Shown in pieces: positions 9,047 to 16,499 of a stretch of DNA of 64,000 nucleotides; position 1 is the stretch's first letter, and every line of letters begins with the position of its first letter. Made by a program: the position numbers and the translations under genes. This stretch comes from Streptococcus parasanguinis (GTDB lineage: Bacteria; Bacillota; Bacilli; Lactobacillales; Streptococcaceae). The notes below the pieces were generated by a model. It ran no database searches and was not told where the DNA came from. It was given only the letters and a program-made list of their open reading frames with translations. Location: assembly GCF_032163505.1 (NCBI RefSeq), contig NZ_CP134147.1, forward strand, positions 1,082,501 to 1,146,500, given 5' to 3'.

Positions 9047-9496
9047 TTATTTCGTGCGTTTGAGTTTAGCATTTTTAAGAATCATAAGATCCCCTTGGTT
9101 GCTATTACTTAACTTAGAAAGATCAAATGTCAAATAGTCACCATCGACCTTGTATGTAATCTTTTCTCCTCTACCATCATTTGACGAGATTGTTTTCTCT
9201 TTTTGATTGATTTTGACATCATAAGATCGCTCATTCTTTTGACCAGCGACTTCACCCGCGATGCTGAGGGTTCCTTTAGAATCTTTGATCTTAATAGAAA
9301 CTTCAAAATTAATAACGTCTCCAATAGACTCTAATTGACTACCTGATAAGCCTTGCTCCTCAAGAATTTTCTTGAGTTCAGTTTTTGATGGTTTGTAGAC
9401 ATAAGTCCCATTATCACTTTTGACACCACATGCCACCAAGAGGACTGCTGCAAAAACTGCAACGAAAGCTAAAAGAATACGTTTAATATTTTTCAT
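9047..9496 (-). CDS. Small lipoprotein, tandem family copy 1
   Basis: A 149-residue predicted lipoprotein with a signal peptide ending in the lipobox LLVAC, so it should be lipidated on Cys and anchored outside the membrane. The mature part begins GVKSDNGTYVYKPSKTELK and continues as a beta-rich domain of about 125 residues ending KNAKLKRTK. It is one of three adjacent paralogues; copy 2 (9605-10057) is the closest. I use the ATG at 9496 (MKNIKRILLAF), since the longer frame begins with a TTG that overlaps the AGGAG site. The domain is not one I recognise. Each copy has its own terminator, so the genes may be transcribed separately. Confidence 0.8.
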   Translation of the reverse strand: MKNIKRILLAFVAVFAAVLLVACGVKSDNGTYVYKPSKTELKKILEEQGLSGSQLESIGDVINFEVSIKIKDSKGTLSIAGEVAGQKNERSYDVKINQKEKTISSNDGRGEKITYKVDGDYLTFDLSKLSNSNQGDLMILKNAKLKRTK

Positions 9497-9569
9497 AATC
9501 AATCTCCTAATGTATTTTATAATGAGATTTTACCACTATTTTCATACCGATTCAAGATGTTTTAAAGAA

Positions 9570-9595
9570 GAAAAAGAGCAGATACTCTCTGCCCT
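9570..9595 (-). terminator. Terminator after lipoprotein copy 2
   Basis: On the minus strand GGGCAGAgagtaTCTGCtC is followed by CTTTTTCTTC; it lies just past the stop at 9605. Confidence 0.75.
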
Positions 9596-9604
9596 TCTCT
9601 TATA

Positions 9605-10057
9605 TTATTTTGTACGTTTGAATTTAGCGTTTTTGAACATTTCCAAAGCGGCTTCATGACCTGAACTCTTCTGACCAGATAAATCAAAAGTGAACACATC
9701 TCCAGATACTTTGTATTTAACCTTCTCACCTTCACCTGTTTTAGATTGAAGAGTTTTCTTTTGTTGGTCAACTTTCATATCAAATGATTGGTCTGTTTTT
9801 TGTCCCATCATTTCACCTTTAATTTTAAGGCTACCTGTTTTATCTTTAATGGTCACTGAAACTTCCAATTTAACATTGTCGATCAATGCATCTACACTTG
9901 AACTTGGAGCACCTTGTTCTTCAAGGATCTCCTTCACTTCAGTTTTTGATGGTTTGTAGACATAAGTCCCGTTATCACTTTTGGCACCACATGCCACCAA
10001 GAGGACTGCTGCAAAAACAGCTACTACAGCCAAAAGAATACGTTTAAAGTTTTTCAT
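9605..10057 (-). CDS. Small lipoprotein, tandem family copy 2
   Basis: A 150-residue lipoprotein with signal MKNFKRILLAVVAVFAAVLL and lipobox LLVAC. The mature start GAKSDNGTYVYKPSKTEVK is nearly identical to copy 1. The rest follows the same plan: a charged helix (ILEEQG), then paired beta strands (SVTIKDKTGSLKIKGE, then QSFDMKVDQQKKTL), ending in FKNAKFKRTK. Conservation is strongest in the signal and the first 20 mature residues, and weaker later, as expected of duplication followed by divergence. Function is unknown; the extracellular location follows from the lipobox. Confidence 0.8.
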   Translation of the reverse strand: MKNFKRILLAVVAVFAAVLLVACGAKSDNGTYVYKPSKTEVKEILEEQGAPSSSVDALIDNVKLEVSVTIKDKTGSLKIKGEMMGQKTDQSFDMKVDQQKKTLQSKTGEGEKVKYKVSGDVFTFDLSGQKSSGHEAALEMFKNAKFKRTK

Positions 10058-10177
10058 AACTTCTCCTTTTTAGTTAGATTCACCCTATTCTATCAACAAT
10101 TCAGGCACACGGCAATGAAATATTACAAATGTAATACTCTTGTAATATATTTATCAACTAATATTAAACGATTAAAA

Positions 10178-10194
10178 AGGCAGGATCCGTGCCT
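10178..10194 (-). terminator. Terminator after lipoprotein copy 3
   Basis: On the minus strand AGGCAcggatccTGCCT is followed by TTTTAAT, 10 bases past the stop at 10205. Confidence 0.75.
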
Positions 10195-10204
10195 ACCATT
10201 TCTT

Positions 10205-10633
10205 TTATTTGATCTTTTTAAATTTCGCGTATTTTATGAAATTTATATAGGTGTCAGAATCACTTACATCTTTAATTGTTAATACCCCACCAGAAATTTG
10301 ATAAGTAATTTTAGTCTTACTATATTCACTTTCCAATATAATTGTTTTAGTTTTTTGATCAACCTTAAAATCATAGGGTAGATTGGTATTTTGAACATTT
10401 GATTTTATCTGAACCTTTATGAGGCCTGTTTTGTCCTTAATGATAATCGAAACCTTAAATTTATAATCATCTGTAATGATATAAGCAAGTTGACTTGGTA
10501 GCATCTCCCTCACTTCTTCTGTTGTGGGTTCGAATACATAAGTCCCATTATCACTTTTTGGACCACAGGCTACCAAGAGGACGGCTGCAAAAACAGCAAC
10601 AAAAGCCAAAAGAAACTGTTTAAAATTTTTCAT
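10205..10633 (-). CDS. Small lipoprotein, tandem family copy 3 (most diverged)
   Basis: A 142-residue lipoprotein sharing the signal and lipobox (LLVAC) and the GPKSDNGTYVFEP start with copies 1 and 2, but diverged after residue 40. It is shorter, richer in Ile and Lys and more A+T-rich than its neighbours. The two strand pairs are recognisable (SIIIKDKTGLIKVQIKS, then LPYDFKVDQKTKTI) and it ends FIKYAKFKKIK. It is the most upstream gene of the array, so the order suggests an old duplication (copy 3) and a more recent one (copies 1 and 2). Function is unknown. Confidence 0.78.
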   Translation of the reverse strand: MKNFKQFLLAFVAVFAAVLLVACGPKSDNGTYVFEPTTEEVREMLPSQLAYIITDDYKFKVSIIIKDKTGLIKVQIKSNVQNTNLPYDFKVDQKTKTIILESEYSKTKITYQISGGVLTIKDVSDSDTYINFIKYAKFKKIK

Positions 10634-10748
10634 ACCTCCTCCTTATTTCATAGAATATCCCTATTATAGCAATAATCTTGTCGTATCTCAATGAAATATT
10701 TGATGATACAGGGCTTGTAAAAGTCACGAAAGAAAGAATCCACGAAAA

Positions 10749-10770
10749 AACCGAGGCCTAAACCTCGGTT
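10749..10770 (-). terminator. Terminator of rplJ-rplL
   Basis: On the minus strand a perfect AACCGAGG/CCTCGGTT stem is followed by a T run (TTTTTTCG), 22 bases past the rplL stop. Confidence 0.88.
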
Positions 10771-10792
10771 TTCATTTTGATTGGAAACTCTA

Positions 10793-11161
10793 TTATTTAA
10801 GAGTAACTGAAGCTCCAGCTTCTTCCAATTTACCTTTGATTTCTTCAGCTTCAGCTGCAGCAACACCTTCTTTGATGACACCAGGTGCACCATCAACAAG
10901 TTCTTTAGCTTCTTTAAGACCAAGACCAGTGATTTCACGTACAACTTTGATAACGCCGACTTTCTTGTCGCCTGCAGATGTCAATTCGATATCGAATGAA
11001 TCTTTAGCAGCACCTGCGTCAGCAGCACCAGCTGCAGCAACAGCTACAGGAGCAGCTGCAGTTACACCAAATTCTTCTTCGATAGCTTTTACAAGGTCGT
11101 TCAATTCAAGGATTGAAGCTTCTTTAATTTCAGCAATAATGTTTTCAATGTTCAATGCCAT
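10793..11161 (-). CDS. rplL: 50S ribosomal protein L7/L12
   Basis: Stalk protein of the large ribosomal subunit, 122 residues. It has an N-terminal dimerisation helix pair ([20 protein letters not shown]), an Ala/Gly-rich flexible hinge (residues 35-55) and the conserved C-terminal domain that recruits translation GTPases ([20 protein letters not shown], then a VTLK end). The ATG at 11161 is chosen over the longer frame because it restores the usual length and has a good upstream GGAGG. It lies 74 bases after rplJ, as is usual in this operon. Confidence 0.97.
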   Translation of the reverse strand: MALNIENIIAEIKEASILELNDLVKAIEEEFGVTAAAPVAVAAAGAADAGAAKDSFDIELTSAGDKKVGVIKVVREITGLGLKEAKELVDGAPGVIKEGVAAAEAEEIKGKLEEAGASVTLK

Positions 11162-11235
11162 TGTTATTTCCTCCAAATAAGTTTTAATTTTATGTTTTTA
11201 TTTTTTGTAGCTAGGCTACGCTGCGTAGCTTAAGA

Positions 11236-11736
11236 TTAAGCTGCGTCTTCTTTGTTGTCTGCAACCGCTTTGACTGCAAGAGCAATGTTGCGCACTGGCG
11301 CTTGAAGTACAGAAAGGAGCATAGAAAGAAGTCCTTCGCGGTTTGGAAGAGTTGCAAGTGCAAGAATCTCTTCTTTAGATGCGACAGCGCCTTCGATTGC
11401 ACCACCTTTGATTTCAAGTGCTTCAGCGTCTTTTGCAAAATCGTTCAAGATTTTCGCAGGTGCGATAACATCTTCGTTAGAAAATGCTACTGCAGAAGGT
11501 CCAACGAATACAGATGCAAGATCTTCAAGACCAGCTTTTTCAGCTGCACGACGCAAGATTGAGTTTTTGATAACTTTAAACTCAACTTCGCTTCCGCGAA
11601 GGTTGCGACGGAGAACTGTATCTTGCTCAACTGTCAAACCGCGAGAATCTACAACGACGATTGATGCAGCAGCTTTCATTTTTTCAGCTACCACGTCAAC
11701 AAGTTCCGCTTTTTTAGCAATAATTGCTTCACTCAT
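11236..11736 (-). CDS. rplJ: 50S ribosomal protein L10
   Basis: L10 anchors the L7/L12 dimers to 23S rRNA at the stalk base. The 166-residue protein starts [20 protein letters not shown] and has the typical core with [20 protein letters not shown] and an Ala-rich C-terminal helix that binds L7/L12. The ATG at 11736, 9 bases after a GGAGGTG site, gives the family length; the frame upstream to 11799 belongs to the leader. Expression is expected to be controlled by the L10 leader, which the L10-L12 complex binds. Confidence 0.97.
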   Translation of the reverse strand: MSEAIIAKKAELVDVVAEKMKAAASIVVVDSRGLTVEQDTVLRRNLRGSEVEFKVIKNSILRRAAEKAGLEDLASVFVGPSAVAFSNEDVIAPAKILNDFAKDAEALEIKGGAIEGAVASKEEILALATLPNREGLLSMLLSVLQAPVRNIALAVKAVADNKEDAA

Positions 11737-11769
11737 TAGTGTGTTCACCTCCGTAATTATTTTGCTTGG

Positions 11770-11905
11770 GGAATTTTTCCAAAAGAAAAACGCGCCCAAA
11801 CCTAGACACGAAAGTACAATACGCTTCTTTTAATTGATACGTTTTGTCCTCGGTAGGATCTTTATGAGTCGAGCTCCCCTACTGTCTTAGGCAGTTTTTT
11901 CAAAC
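11770..11905 (-). promoter_or_regulatory. L10 (rplJ) ribosomal protein leader RNA
   Basis: The minus-strand transcript between the promoter and rplJ has the conserved L10-leader core: CTGCCTAAGACAGTAGGGG, then GAGCTCGACTCATAAAGATC and CCTACCGAGGAC. This matches the known L10 leader, the site where L10-(L12) binds its own mRNA to repress it. The 5' and 3' limits are approximate. Confidence 0.85.
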
Positions 11906-11913
11906 CGTAGATT

Positions 11914-11942
11914 AGTTTATCATATATAAAAAAAGAATGCAA
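11914..11942 (-). promoter_or_regulatory. Promoter of rplJ-rplL
   Basis: On the minus strand the -35 hexamer TTGCAT and the -10 hexamer TAAACT are 17 bases apart, placing transcription start near 11907 just ahead of the L10 leader. Confidence 0.5.
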
Positions 11943-11970
11943 GTACTTTTGCAAACTTTTTTTATATTTT

Positions 11971-12768
11971 TTAATCGTTATAAAGACTCTTGATATTATT
12001 CAACCAAGCATAGGCTAGTCCCATTAGGACTCCTCCTCCTACCCAGTTGGCAAAGAAGGTTACGCTATAGTGACGTAAAATATTTAAAAACTCAAAATGT
12101 GGCAATTGGCTAGAAACTGAATTAAAGCTCAATAATGAGAAGGAAGCAAAGTTTGCAGCCAAGTGTTCATTGGTCATAAAGACAAACATATAAATAGCAG
12201 AGAGGGCTAAGAGCACCTTGGCTGTTTCATCTTTGAAATATAAATAAGAAAGAATAGCAATATTTACAAAGATATTGGCAATAACCCCTTCAAAGAAAAC
12301 CACTTGATTGCTTCGTTGGAGTTTATTTTCTGCCACCGTAGCTAGGAATCCTTTTGGATCGATATGTGCGAAGGCAGTTGTTTGATTGAAAAGAAAAGCG
12401 ACGATTAAAGCACCAATTAAATTAAAGAAGGTACAATAAAGAAGAATTTCCAGCGCTTTCTTCCAATGAATTTTCTTTAGATAGGTACCCGCCGTCAGAT
12501 ACATCATATTTGAGGTGGTTAATTCCGCATTTAAGAATAAGAGGTAAACCAAGCCCCAGGCAAAGATGAATGGAAATAGAAAACGACCAGATCCAGGTAC
12601 GAAGGTATTCAACAGGTCTGCAGCAACTGCTCCGACCGCCGTACTTAAAGTAAGAAATCCTCCAGCAAAAATAGAACGGACTGCATAGCGCGTTTTAGAT
12701 TTCTGATAGAGATCTTCCTTCTTATTACACGCCGCTCCAACTTTTTGAATAAAATTAGATTCAGACAT
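11971..12768 (-). CDS. Formate/nitrite transporter family channel
   Basis: A 265-residue membrane protein of the FNT (FocA/NirC) family, with six or seven membrane segments forming a pentameric anion channel. The TM1-TM2 region reads GGFLTLSTAVGAVAADLL, then VPGSGRFLFPFIFAWGLVYL. There is an NxEL element (FLNAELTTSNM), and the C-terminal VTFFANWVGGGVLMGLAYAW is typical of the last helix. In streptococci such a channel could export formate made by pyruvate formate-lyase. Formate versus nitrite cannot be decided here, and no pfl or nitrite gene is adjacent. It is a single gene. Confidence 0.82.
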   Translation of the reverse strand: MSESNFIQKVGAACNKKEDLYQKSKTRYAVRSIFAGGFLTLSTAVGAVAADLLNTFVPGSGRFLFPFIFAWGLVYLLFLNAELTTSNMMYLTAGTYLKKIHWKKALEILLYCTFFNLIGALIVAFLFNQTTAFAHIDPKGFLATVAENKLQRSNQVVFFEGVIANIFVNIAILSYLYFKDETAKVLLALSAIYMFVFMTNEHLAANFASFSLLSFNSVSSQLPHFEFLNILRHYSVTFFANWVGGGVLMGLAYAWLNNIKSLYND

Positions 12769-12910
12769 AATATTCTCCTTATATAATGTTTGTGAACAAA
12801 ATCATTATATCATAGAGAGAAAAGTTTGAAAAGGTTTTCAGGAAGAATTCTTAACTTTTCATCATATACGTTTTATATCGAATATCACTGTGTGCTAAAA
12901 ACAAATAAAA

Positions 12911-12930
12911 AAACAGGCATCTGCCTGTTT
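12911..12930 (-). terminator. Terminator of the glucosaminidase gene
   Basis: On the minus strand AAACAGGCA/TGCCTGTTT is followed by TTTTATTTG, 6 bases past the stop. Confidence 0.85.
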
Positions 12931-12935
12931 TACTT

Positions 12936-13640
12936 TTAATAATTTAAACGGTTCGCCCAAGCGATATCCAAATTCAAGATTTCTTGTGAAGTGAACTGTT
13001 GACGATATGGATTGTATACCGAACCTGTAATACCACCTTGAACATTTGGTGAATCGTATTGAGTTAAATTATAAGTTTCAATGATGTTATTAAGTTTTGC
13101 ATAGTAGCTTGTGTCTGTCGCATAAACACCTGTCAACGCTGCTGTTGCATCTTGGTAACTTGAGGTGTTGCTCTTCCATGCGCCAGCAAAATGCCCTTGT
13201 TTCAAAACAGCTACATAGTCTTGCAATGATTCATAGTAAGATGGGTAAGAACGAAAAGCGTCATTAATCGTATAGGCATTTCCTGCACCGTCATCTTCCC
13301 AAGTTTGCATCACTGCTGATTGACCAGCATAACTTCCTTTAATACCGAAAAGGTTGTAATGCGGATAAGAAGACAAGCCAGACTGACCTGAACCACTTTC
13401 AAGGATGGCTTGTGCGATCATAACGGAAGCATAAAGGTCATTCTCTTGACCGAGCTGACGAGCTGACTCACCAATTTGTGAGATGAAAGCTTCAGTAGGG
13501 TCTGAATAAGCTTGGTAAGATCCATCATTAGCACCAACTGATGTGACGTGCTCGCTCATAGCAGCAGCAAAAGTCCCTGCTGCTAATACAGAAACGAACA
13601 AACCAAATAATTTCGTTTTATTCCGTATTTTCTTTTTCAT
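12936..13640 (-). CDS. Secreted GH73 N-acetylglucosaminidase (LytG/FlgJ-type)
   Basis: A 234-residue exported peptidoglycan hydrolase. A signal peptide (MKKKIRNKTKLFGLFVSVLA) is cleaved around residue 35-40. The GH73 domain follows, with the catalytic Glu in AQAILESGSG, then YNLFGIKGSY, SYYESLQDYVAVLKQ and DTSYYAKLNNIIE, all typical. The residues after the domain (about 40) contain no choline-binding or SH3 repeat, so it is a minimal enzyme. The ATG at 13640 is preferred; the longer frame begins with TTG inside the GGAG ribosome site. It probably trims glycan strands during growth and separation. It is monocistronic. Confidence 0.88.
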   Translation of the reverse strand: MKKKIRNKTKLFGLFVSVLAAGTFAAAMSEHVTSVGANDGSYQAYSDPTEAFISQIGESARQLGQENDLYASVMIAQAILESGSGQSGLSSYPHYNLFGIKGSYAGQSAVMQTWEDDGAGNAYTINDAFRSYPSYYESLQDYVAVLKQGHFAGAWKSNTSSYQDATAALTGVYATDTSYYAKLNNIIETYNLTQYDSPNVQGGITGSVYNPYRQQFTSQEILNLDIAWANRLNY

Positions 13641-13767
13641 AATACAATTTATCTCCAATTATTTTTTATCATCTTTTATCTTTATAGAGATTATACCATA
13701 TAAATAGAAGAAAACAAAGGCACTTATATTACACTTGTATTACAATTGCGAGATAAATCCAAAACAA

Positions 13768-13789
13768 AAATGACATTTTCATGTCATTT
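13768..13789 (-). terminator. Terminator after engB
   Basis: On the minus strand AAATGACATG/CATGTCATTT-type pairing is followed by TTTTTGTTTTGG, and it touches the engB stop codon. Confidence 0.78.
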
Positions 13790-14391
13790 CAATTTATTTC
13801 GTAAAATGCATTTTCTAAAATAGCATCCCATGACTTCTCTAGACCTTCCCTGGTTACAGAAGAAAAGACAATAAAGGTGTCAGCAGGATCGAAATCTAAT
13901 TTTTTCTTGATGATCGATTCATGTTTGTTCCATTTTCCACGTGGAATCTTATCTGCCTTGGTAGCAACTAAGATCACAGGAATTTCATAATATTTTAAGA
14001 ACTCATACATCTGAACATCATCTGCAGAAGGTTCATGACGAAAATCGACCAGGCTAACGACTGCTTTTAAGTTCTCACGACTAGTGAGGTATTCTTCGAT
14101 CATCCGCCCCCACTTCTCGCGCTCTTTTTTAGAAACACGTGCATAGCCATAACCAGGTACGTCTACAAAACGGAGTTTATCATCGATATTGAAGAAATTT
14201 AGCAATTGGGTTTTTCCTGGTTTCCCAGATGTTCTGGCTAGGTTCTTTCGATTTAAGAGAGTATTAATAAAAGAAGACTTGCCGACATTTGAGCGACCGG
14301 CAAGTGCAACTTCTGGAATCTCATCTTGAGGATAATGACTCTTATTTGCAGCGCTTAAGAGGATATCCGCATTATGTGTGTTAATTTCCAT
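13789..14391 (-). CDS. engB: Ribosome biogenesis GTPase EngB/YsxC
   Basis: A 200-residue single-domain GTPase needed for late 50S subunit assembly. The G motifs are all visible: G1 [10 protein letters not shown]2 region SGKPGKTQ, G3 DVPGYG, G4 TKAD and G5 SSVT. Length and order match the family. It starts 11 bases after clpX on the same strand, an arrangement conserved in streptococci, and is probably cotranscribed with dfrA-clpX. Confidence 0.96.
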   Translation of the reverse strand: MEINTHNADILLSAANKSHYPQDEIPEVALAGRSNVGKSSFINTLLNRKNLARTSGKPGKTQLLNFFNIDDKLRFVDVPGYGYARVSKKEREKWGRMIEEYLTSRENLKAVVSLVDFRHEPSADDVQMYEFLKYYEIPVILVATKADKIPRGKWNKHESIIKKKLDFDPADTFIVFSSVTREGLEKSWDAILENAFYEIN

Positions 14392-14402
14392 ATTTTATCT
14401 TT

Positions 14403-15635
14403 CTAGGCTGTTTCAAGAACTGGTTTTTCTGTTCCGTCAACAGCTTCTTTTGTGATTCGGACAAGTTTTACATCTTCTTGACTTGGAATTTCAAACATGA
14501 CATCCATCATGGTTTCTTCAATAATCGAACGAAGACCACGAGCTCCAGTCTTTCTTTCAATAGCTTTATTCGCAATCTCTTGAAGGGCTTCATCGTCAAA
14601 TTCCAATTCAACATTATCATAAGAGAGCAAGGTTTGGTATTGTTTTACCAAGGCATTGCGTGGCTCTTTTAGAATACGGACAAGGTCGTCAACCGTCAAT
14701 TGCTCAAGAGCCGCAAAGACTGGAAGACGTCCAATCAATTCTGGGATAATTCCAAATTTTTGAATATCTTCTGCTACAATTTCTTGCATGTAAGAGCTGG
14801 ATTCATCGATGGCTTTGTTATTCTTACCGAAACCGATGACTTTTTCACCGAGACGTTGCTTAACAATTTCTTCGATTCCGTCAAAGGCTCCTCCTACGAT
14901 GAAGAGAATATTCTTGGTATCCACTTGGATCATCTCTTGTTGAGGGTGTTTGCGTCCCCCTTGTGGTGGAACACTAGCGACGGTCCCTTCGATGATCTTC
15001 AAGAGAGCTTGTTGCACCCCTTCACCAGAAACGTCACGTGTGATCGAGACATTTTCACTTTTCTTAGCAATCTTATCGATTTCATCGACATAAATAATGC
15101 CACGTTCTGCACGCTCAATATTGAAATCCGCTGCCTGAAGAAGTTTTAAGAGAATATTTTCAACGTCTTCACCCACATAACCGGCTTCAGTTAAGGCTGT
15201 TGCATCTGCAATAGCAAATGGAACATTCAGGCTACGAGCCAAGGTTTGGGCCAAGAAGGTCTTTCCTGAACCAGTAGGTCCAATCATGAGGATGTTTGAT
15301 TTTTGCAATTCAACATCCGTCTCATCTTCGCGTGTATCGTGGAAGTTAATGCGTTTGTAGTGGTTGTATACCGCTACTGCAAGGGCACGTTTAGCCCGAT
15401 CTTGACCGATGACGTAGTGGTTCAAGATATTGAGCAATTCGATTGGTTTTGGAACTTCGCTAAGGTCAGCAAGTACTTCTTCAGCAAGCTCCTCGCGAAT
15501 GATTTCTTGAGCTAACTCTACACATTCATTACAGATAAACGCATTGTTTCCTGCAATGATTTTTTGGACTTCATCTTGACTCTTTCCGCAAAATGAGCAA
15601 TAAACCATCATATCATTGTTTTGATTCGTTGGCAT
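14403..15635 (-). CDS. clpX: ClpX, ATPase subunit of the ClpXP protease
   Basis: A 410-residue AAA+ unfoldase that feeds substrates to ClpP. The N-terminal zinc-binding domain has CSFCGKSQ and CNECVEL (two CxxC pairs). Walker A is GPTGSGKT, Walker B is IIYVDEID, a pore loop GYVGEDVE follows, and the ClpP-docking IGF loop appears as VIGFG. Sensor and arginine-finger regions are normal (ELIGRLP and GARGLRS). It lies between the small membrane ORF and engB. No defects are seen. Confidence 0.98.
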   Translation of the reverse strand: MPTNQNNDMMVYCSFCGKSQDEVQKIIAGNNAFICNECVELAQEIIREELAEEVLADLSEVPKPIELLNILNHYVIGQDRAKRALAVAVYNHYKRINFHDTREDETDVELQKSNILMIGPTGSGKTFLAQTLARSLNVPFAIADATALTEAGYVGEDVENILLKLLQAADFNIERAERGIIYVDEIDKIAKKSENVSITRDVSGEGVQQALLKIIEGTVASVPPQGGRKHPQQEMIQVDTKNILFIVGGAFDGIEEIVKQRLGEKVIGFGKNNKAIDESSSYMQEIVAEDIQKFGIIPELIGRLPVFAALEQLTVDDLVRILKEPRNALVKQYQTLLSYDNVELEFDDEALQEIANKAIERKTGARGLRSIIEETMMDVMFEIPSQEDVKLVRITKEAVDGTEKPVLETA

Positions 15636-15673
15636 GTATTTCCTCTTTCTGTCATTTTCTGTTTGTATTTAGT

Positions 15674-15844
15674 TTAAAATAAGGTCATGTAAAAGGCGTG
15701 AATAGAATTCACAAGATTGGTAAAAGCATTTAGTAAGAATAAAATAGCGAGGCCGAACCGTTTTTTACGAAAGGTTTGTAAGGCGCAAATCAAACAGATG
15801 ACACATAGGACAGCTGTAAAAAAACCAAAGACACTTCGCTCCAT
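15674..15844 (-). CDS. Small 56-residue membrane protein between dfrA and clpX
   Basis: A short ORF of 56 codons starting at 15844. Its ATG overlaps the dfrA stop as TAATG, which suggests translational coupling. The product begins MERSVFGFFTAVLCVICLI and has two hydrophobic segments around a basic turn (TFRKKRFG), ending MTLF, so it should be a two-helix membrane hairpin. I recall an equivalent small ORF at this place in pneumococcus, which supports it being real. Function is unknown; it may be a passenger of the dfrA-clpX operon or a small membrane regulator. Confidence 0.7.
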   Translation of the reverse strand: MERSVFGFFTAVLCVICLICALQTFRKKRFGLAILFLLNAFTNLVNSIHAFYMTLF

Positions 15845-16353
15845 TAGTCTAAATCCTTTCTCTTATAATAGTTGACCGTAAAATCATATGGATTTTTCTC
15901 ATCTTTCAGATGGGGAACTTGACGGACCTTTTCATAACGTTTCTCATCAAATTTTGGTGCCAATGTATCGCCATCAATCGTTGCATGAATCATGGTCTGG
16001 ATCAACTCTTCTAACTGATCAGAGAAAAGCCTTAAAATCTGACTACCTCCAATAATGTAAAGATTCTTCTCTTGGTTCTGATACCACTCCAAGACCTCTT
16101 CTTTGCTATGCATGACGAGTACAGCGTCATTTTCAGAATCATAAGCCTGATCTTGCGTTAAGATAATGCTAGTCCGACCTGGTAGAACCCGTTTTTTCAT
16201 ACCATCAAAGGTCACTCTTCCCATAAGAATTGCTTGTCCCATGGTCGTTTCTTTGAAATGCTGAAGCTCAGCTGGCAGGTGCCAAGGCATGACTTGGTCC
16301 TTTCCAATAATGCCATTTTCAGTTTGAGCCCAGATACCAATTATCTTTTTCAT
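15844..16353 (-). CDS. dfrA: Dihydrofolate reductase
   Basis: A 169-residue DHFR that reduces dihydrofolate to tetrahydrofolate with NADPH and is the target of trimethoprim. It starts MKKIIGIWAQTENGIIGKDQ and continues MPWHLPAELQHFKE, with the substrate Glu/Asp region in the usual place. The NADPH site appears as ILMGRVTFDGMKKR and later LYIIGGSQILRLF. It is the first gene of a run with the small ORF, clpX and engB. thyA, the thymidylate enzyme that regenerates dihydrofolate, lies about 9 kb away on the other side of the fibril gene. Confidence 0.96.
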   Translation of the reverse strand: MKKIIGIWAQTENGIIGKDQVMPWHLPAELQHFKETTMGQAILMGRVTFDGMKKRVLPGRTSIILTQDQAYDSENDAVLVMHSKEEVLEWYQNQEKNLYIIGGSQILRLFSDQLEELIQTMIHATIDGDTLAPKFDEKRYEKVRQVPHLKDEKNPYDFTVNYYKRKDLD

Positions 16354-16457
16354 TCTCTCATCCTTTACACTGATACTTCTATTTTATCAAATTTTCTTAT
16401 AAAAGACAGATTTCAACTATCTAGTTTGGAGGATATTTTTTCAAATACAAACAGAAA

Positions 16458-16480
16458 AAACCGCGAGAGTTTCGCGGTTT
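16458..16480 (-). terminator. Terminator of the fibril gene
   Basis: On the minus strand AAACCGCGA/TCGCGGTTT is followed by TTTTCTG, 20 bases after the stop at 16500. Confidence 0.9.
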
Positions 16481-16499
16481 TTCTTAGCCACAAGTTAGC

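Noticed and set aside
10836..11180. Plus-strand ORF of 114 codons opposite rplL
   Set aside because: It is a composition-driven antisense shadow of the Ala-rich rplL gene with no homology I can see.
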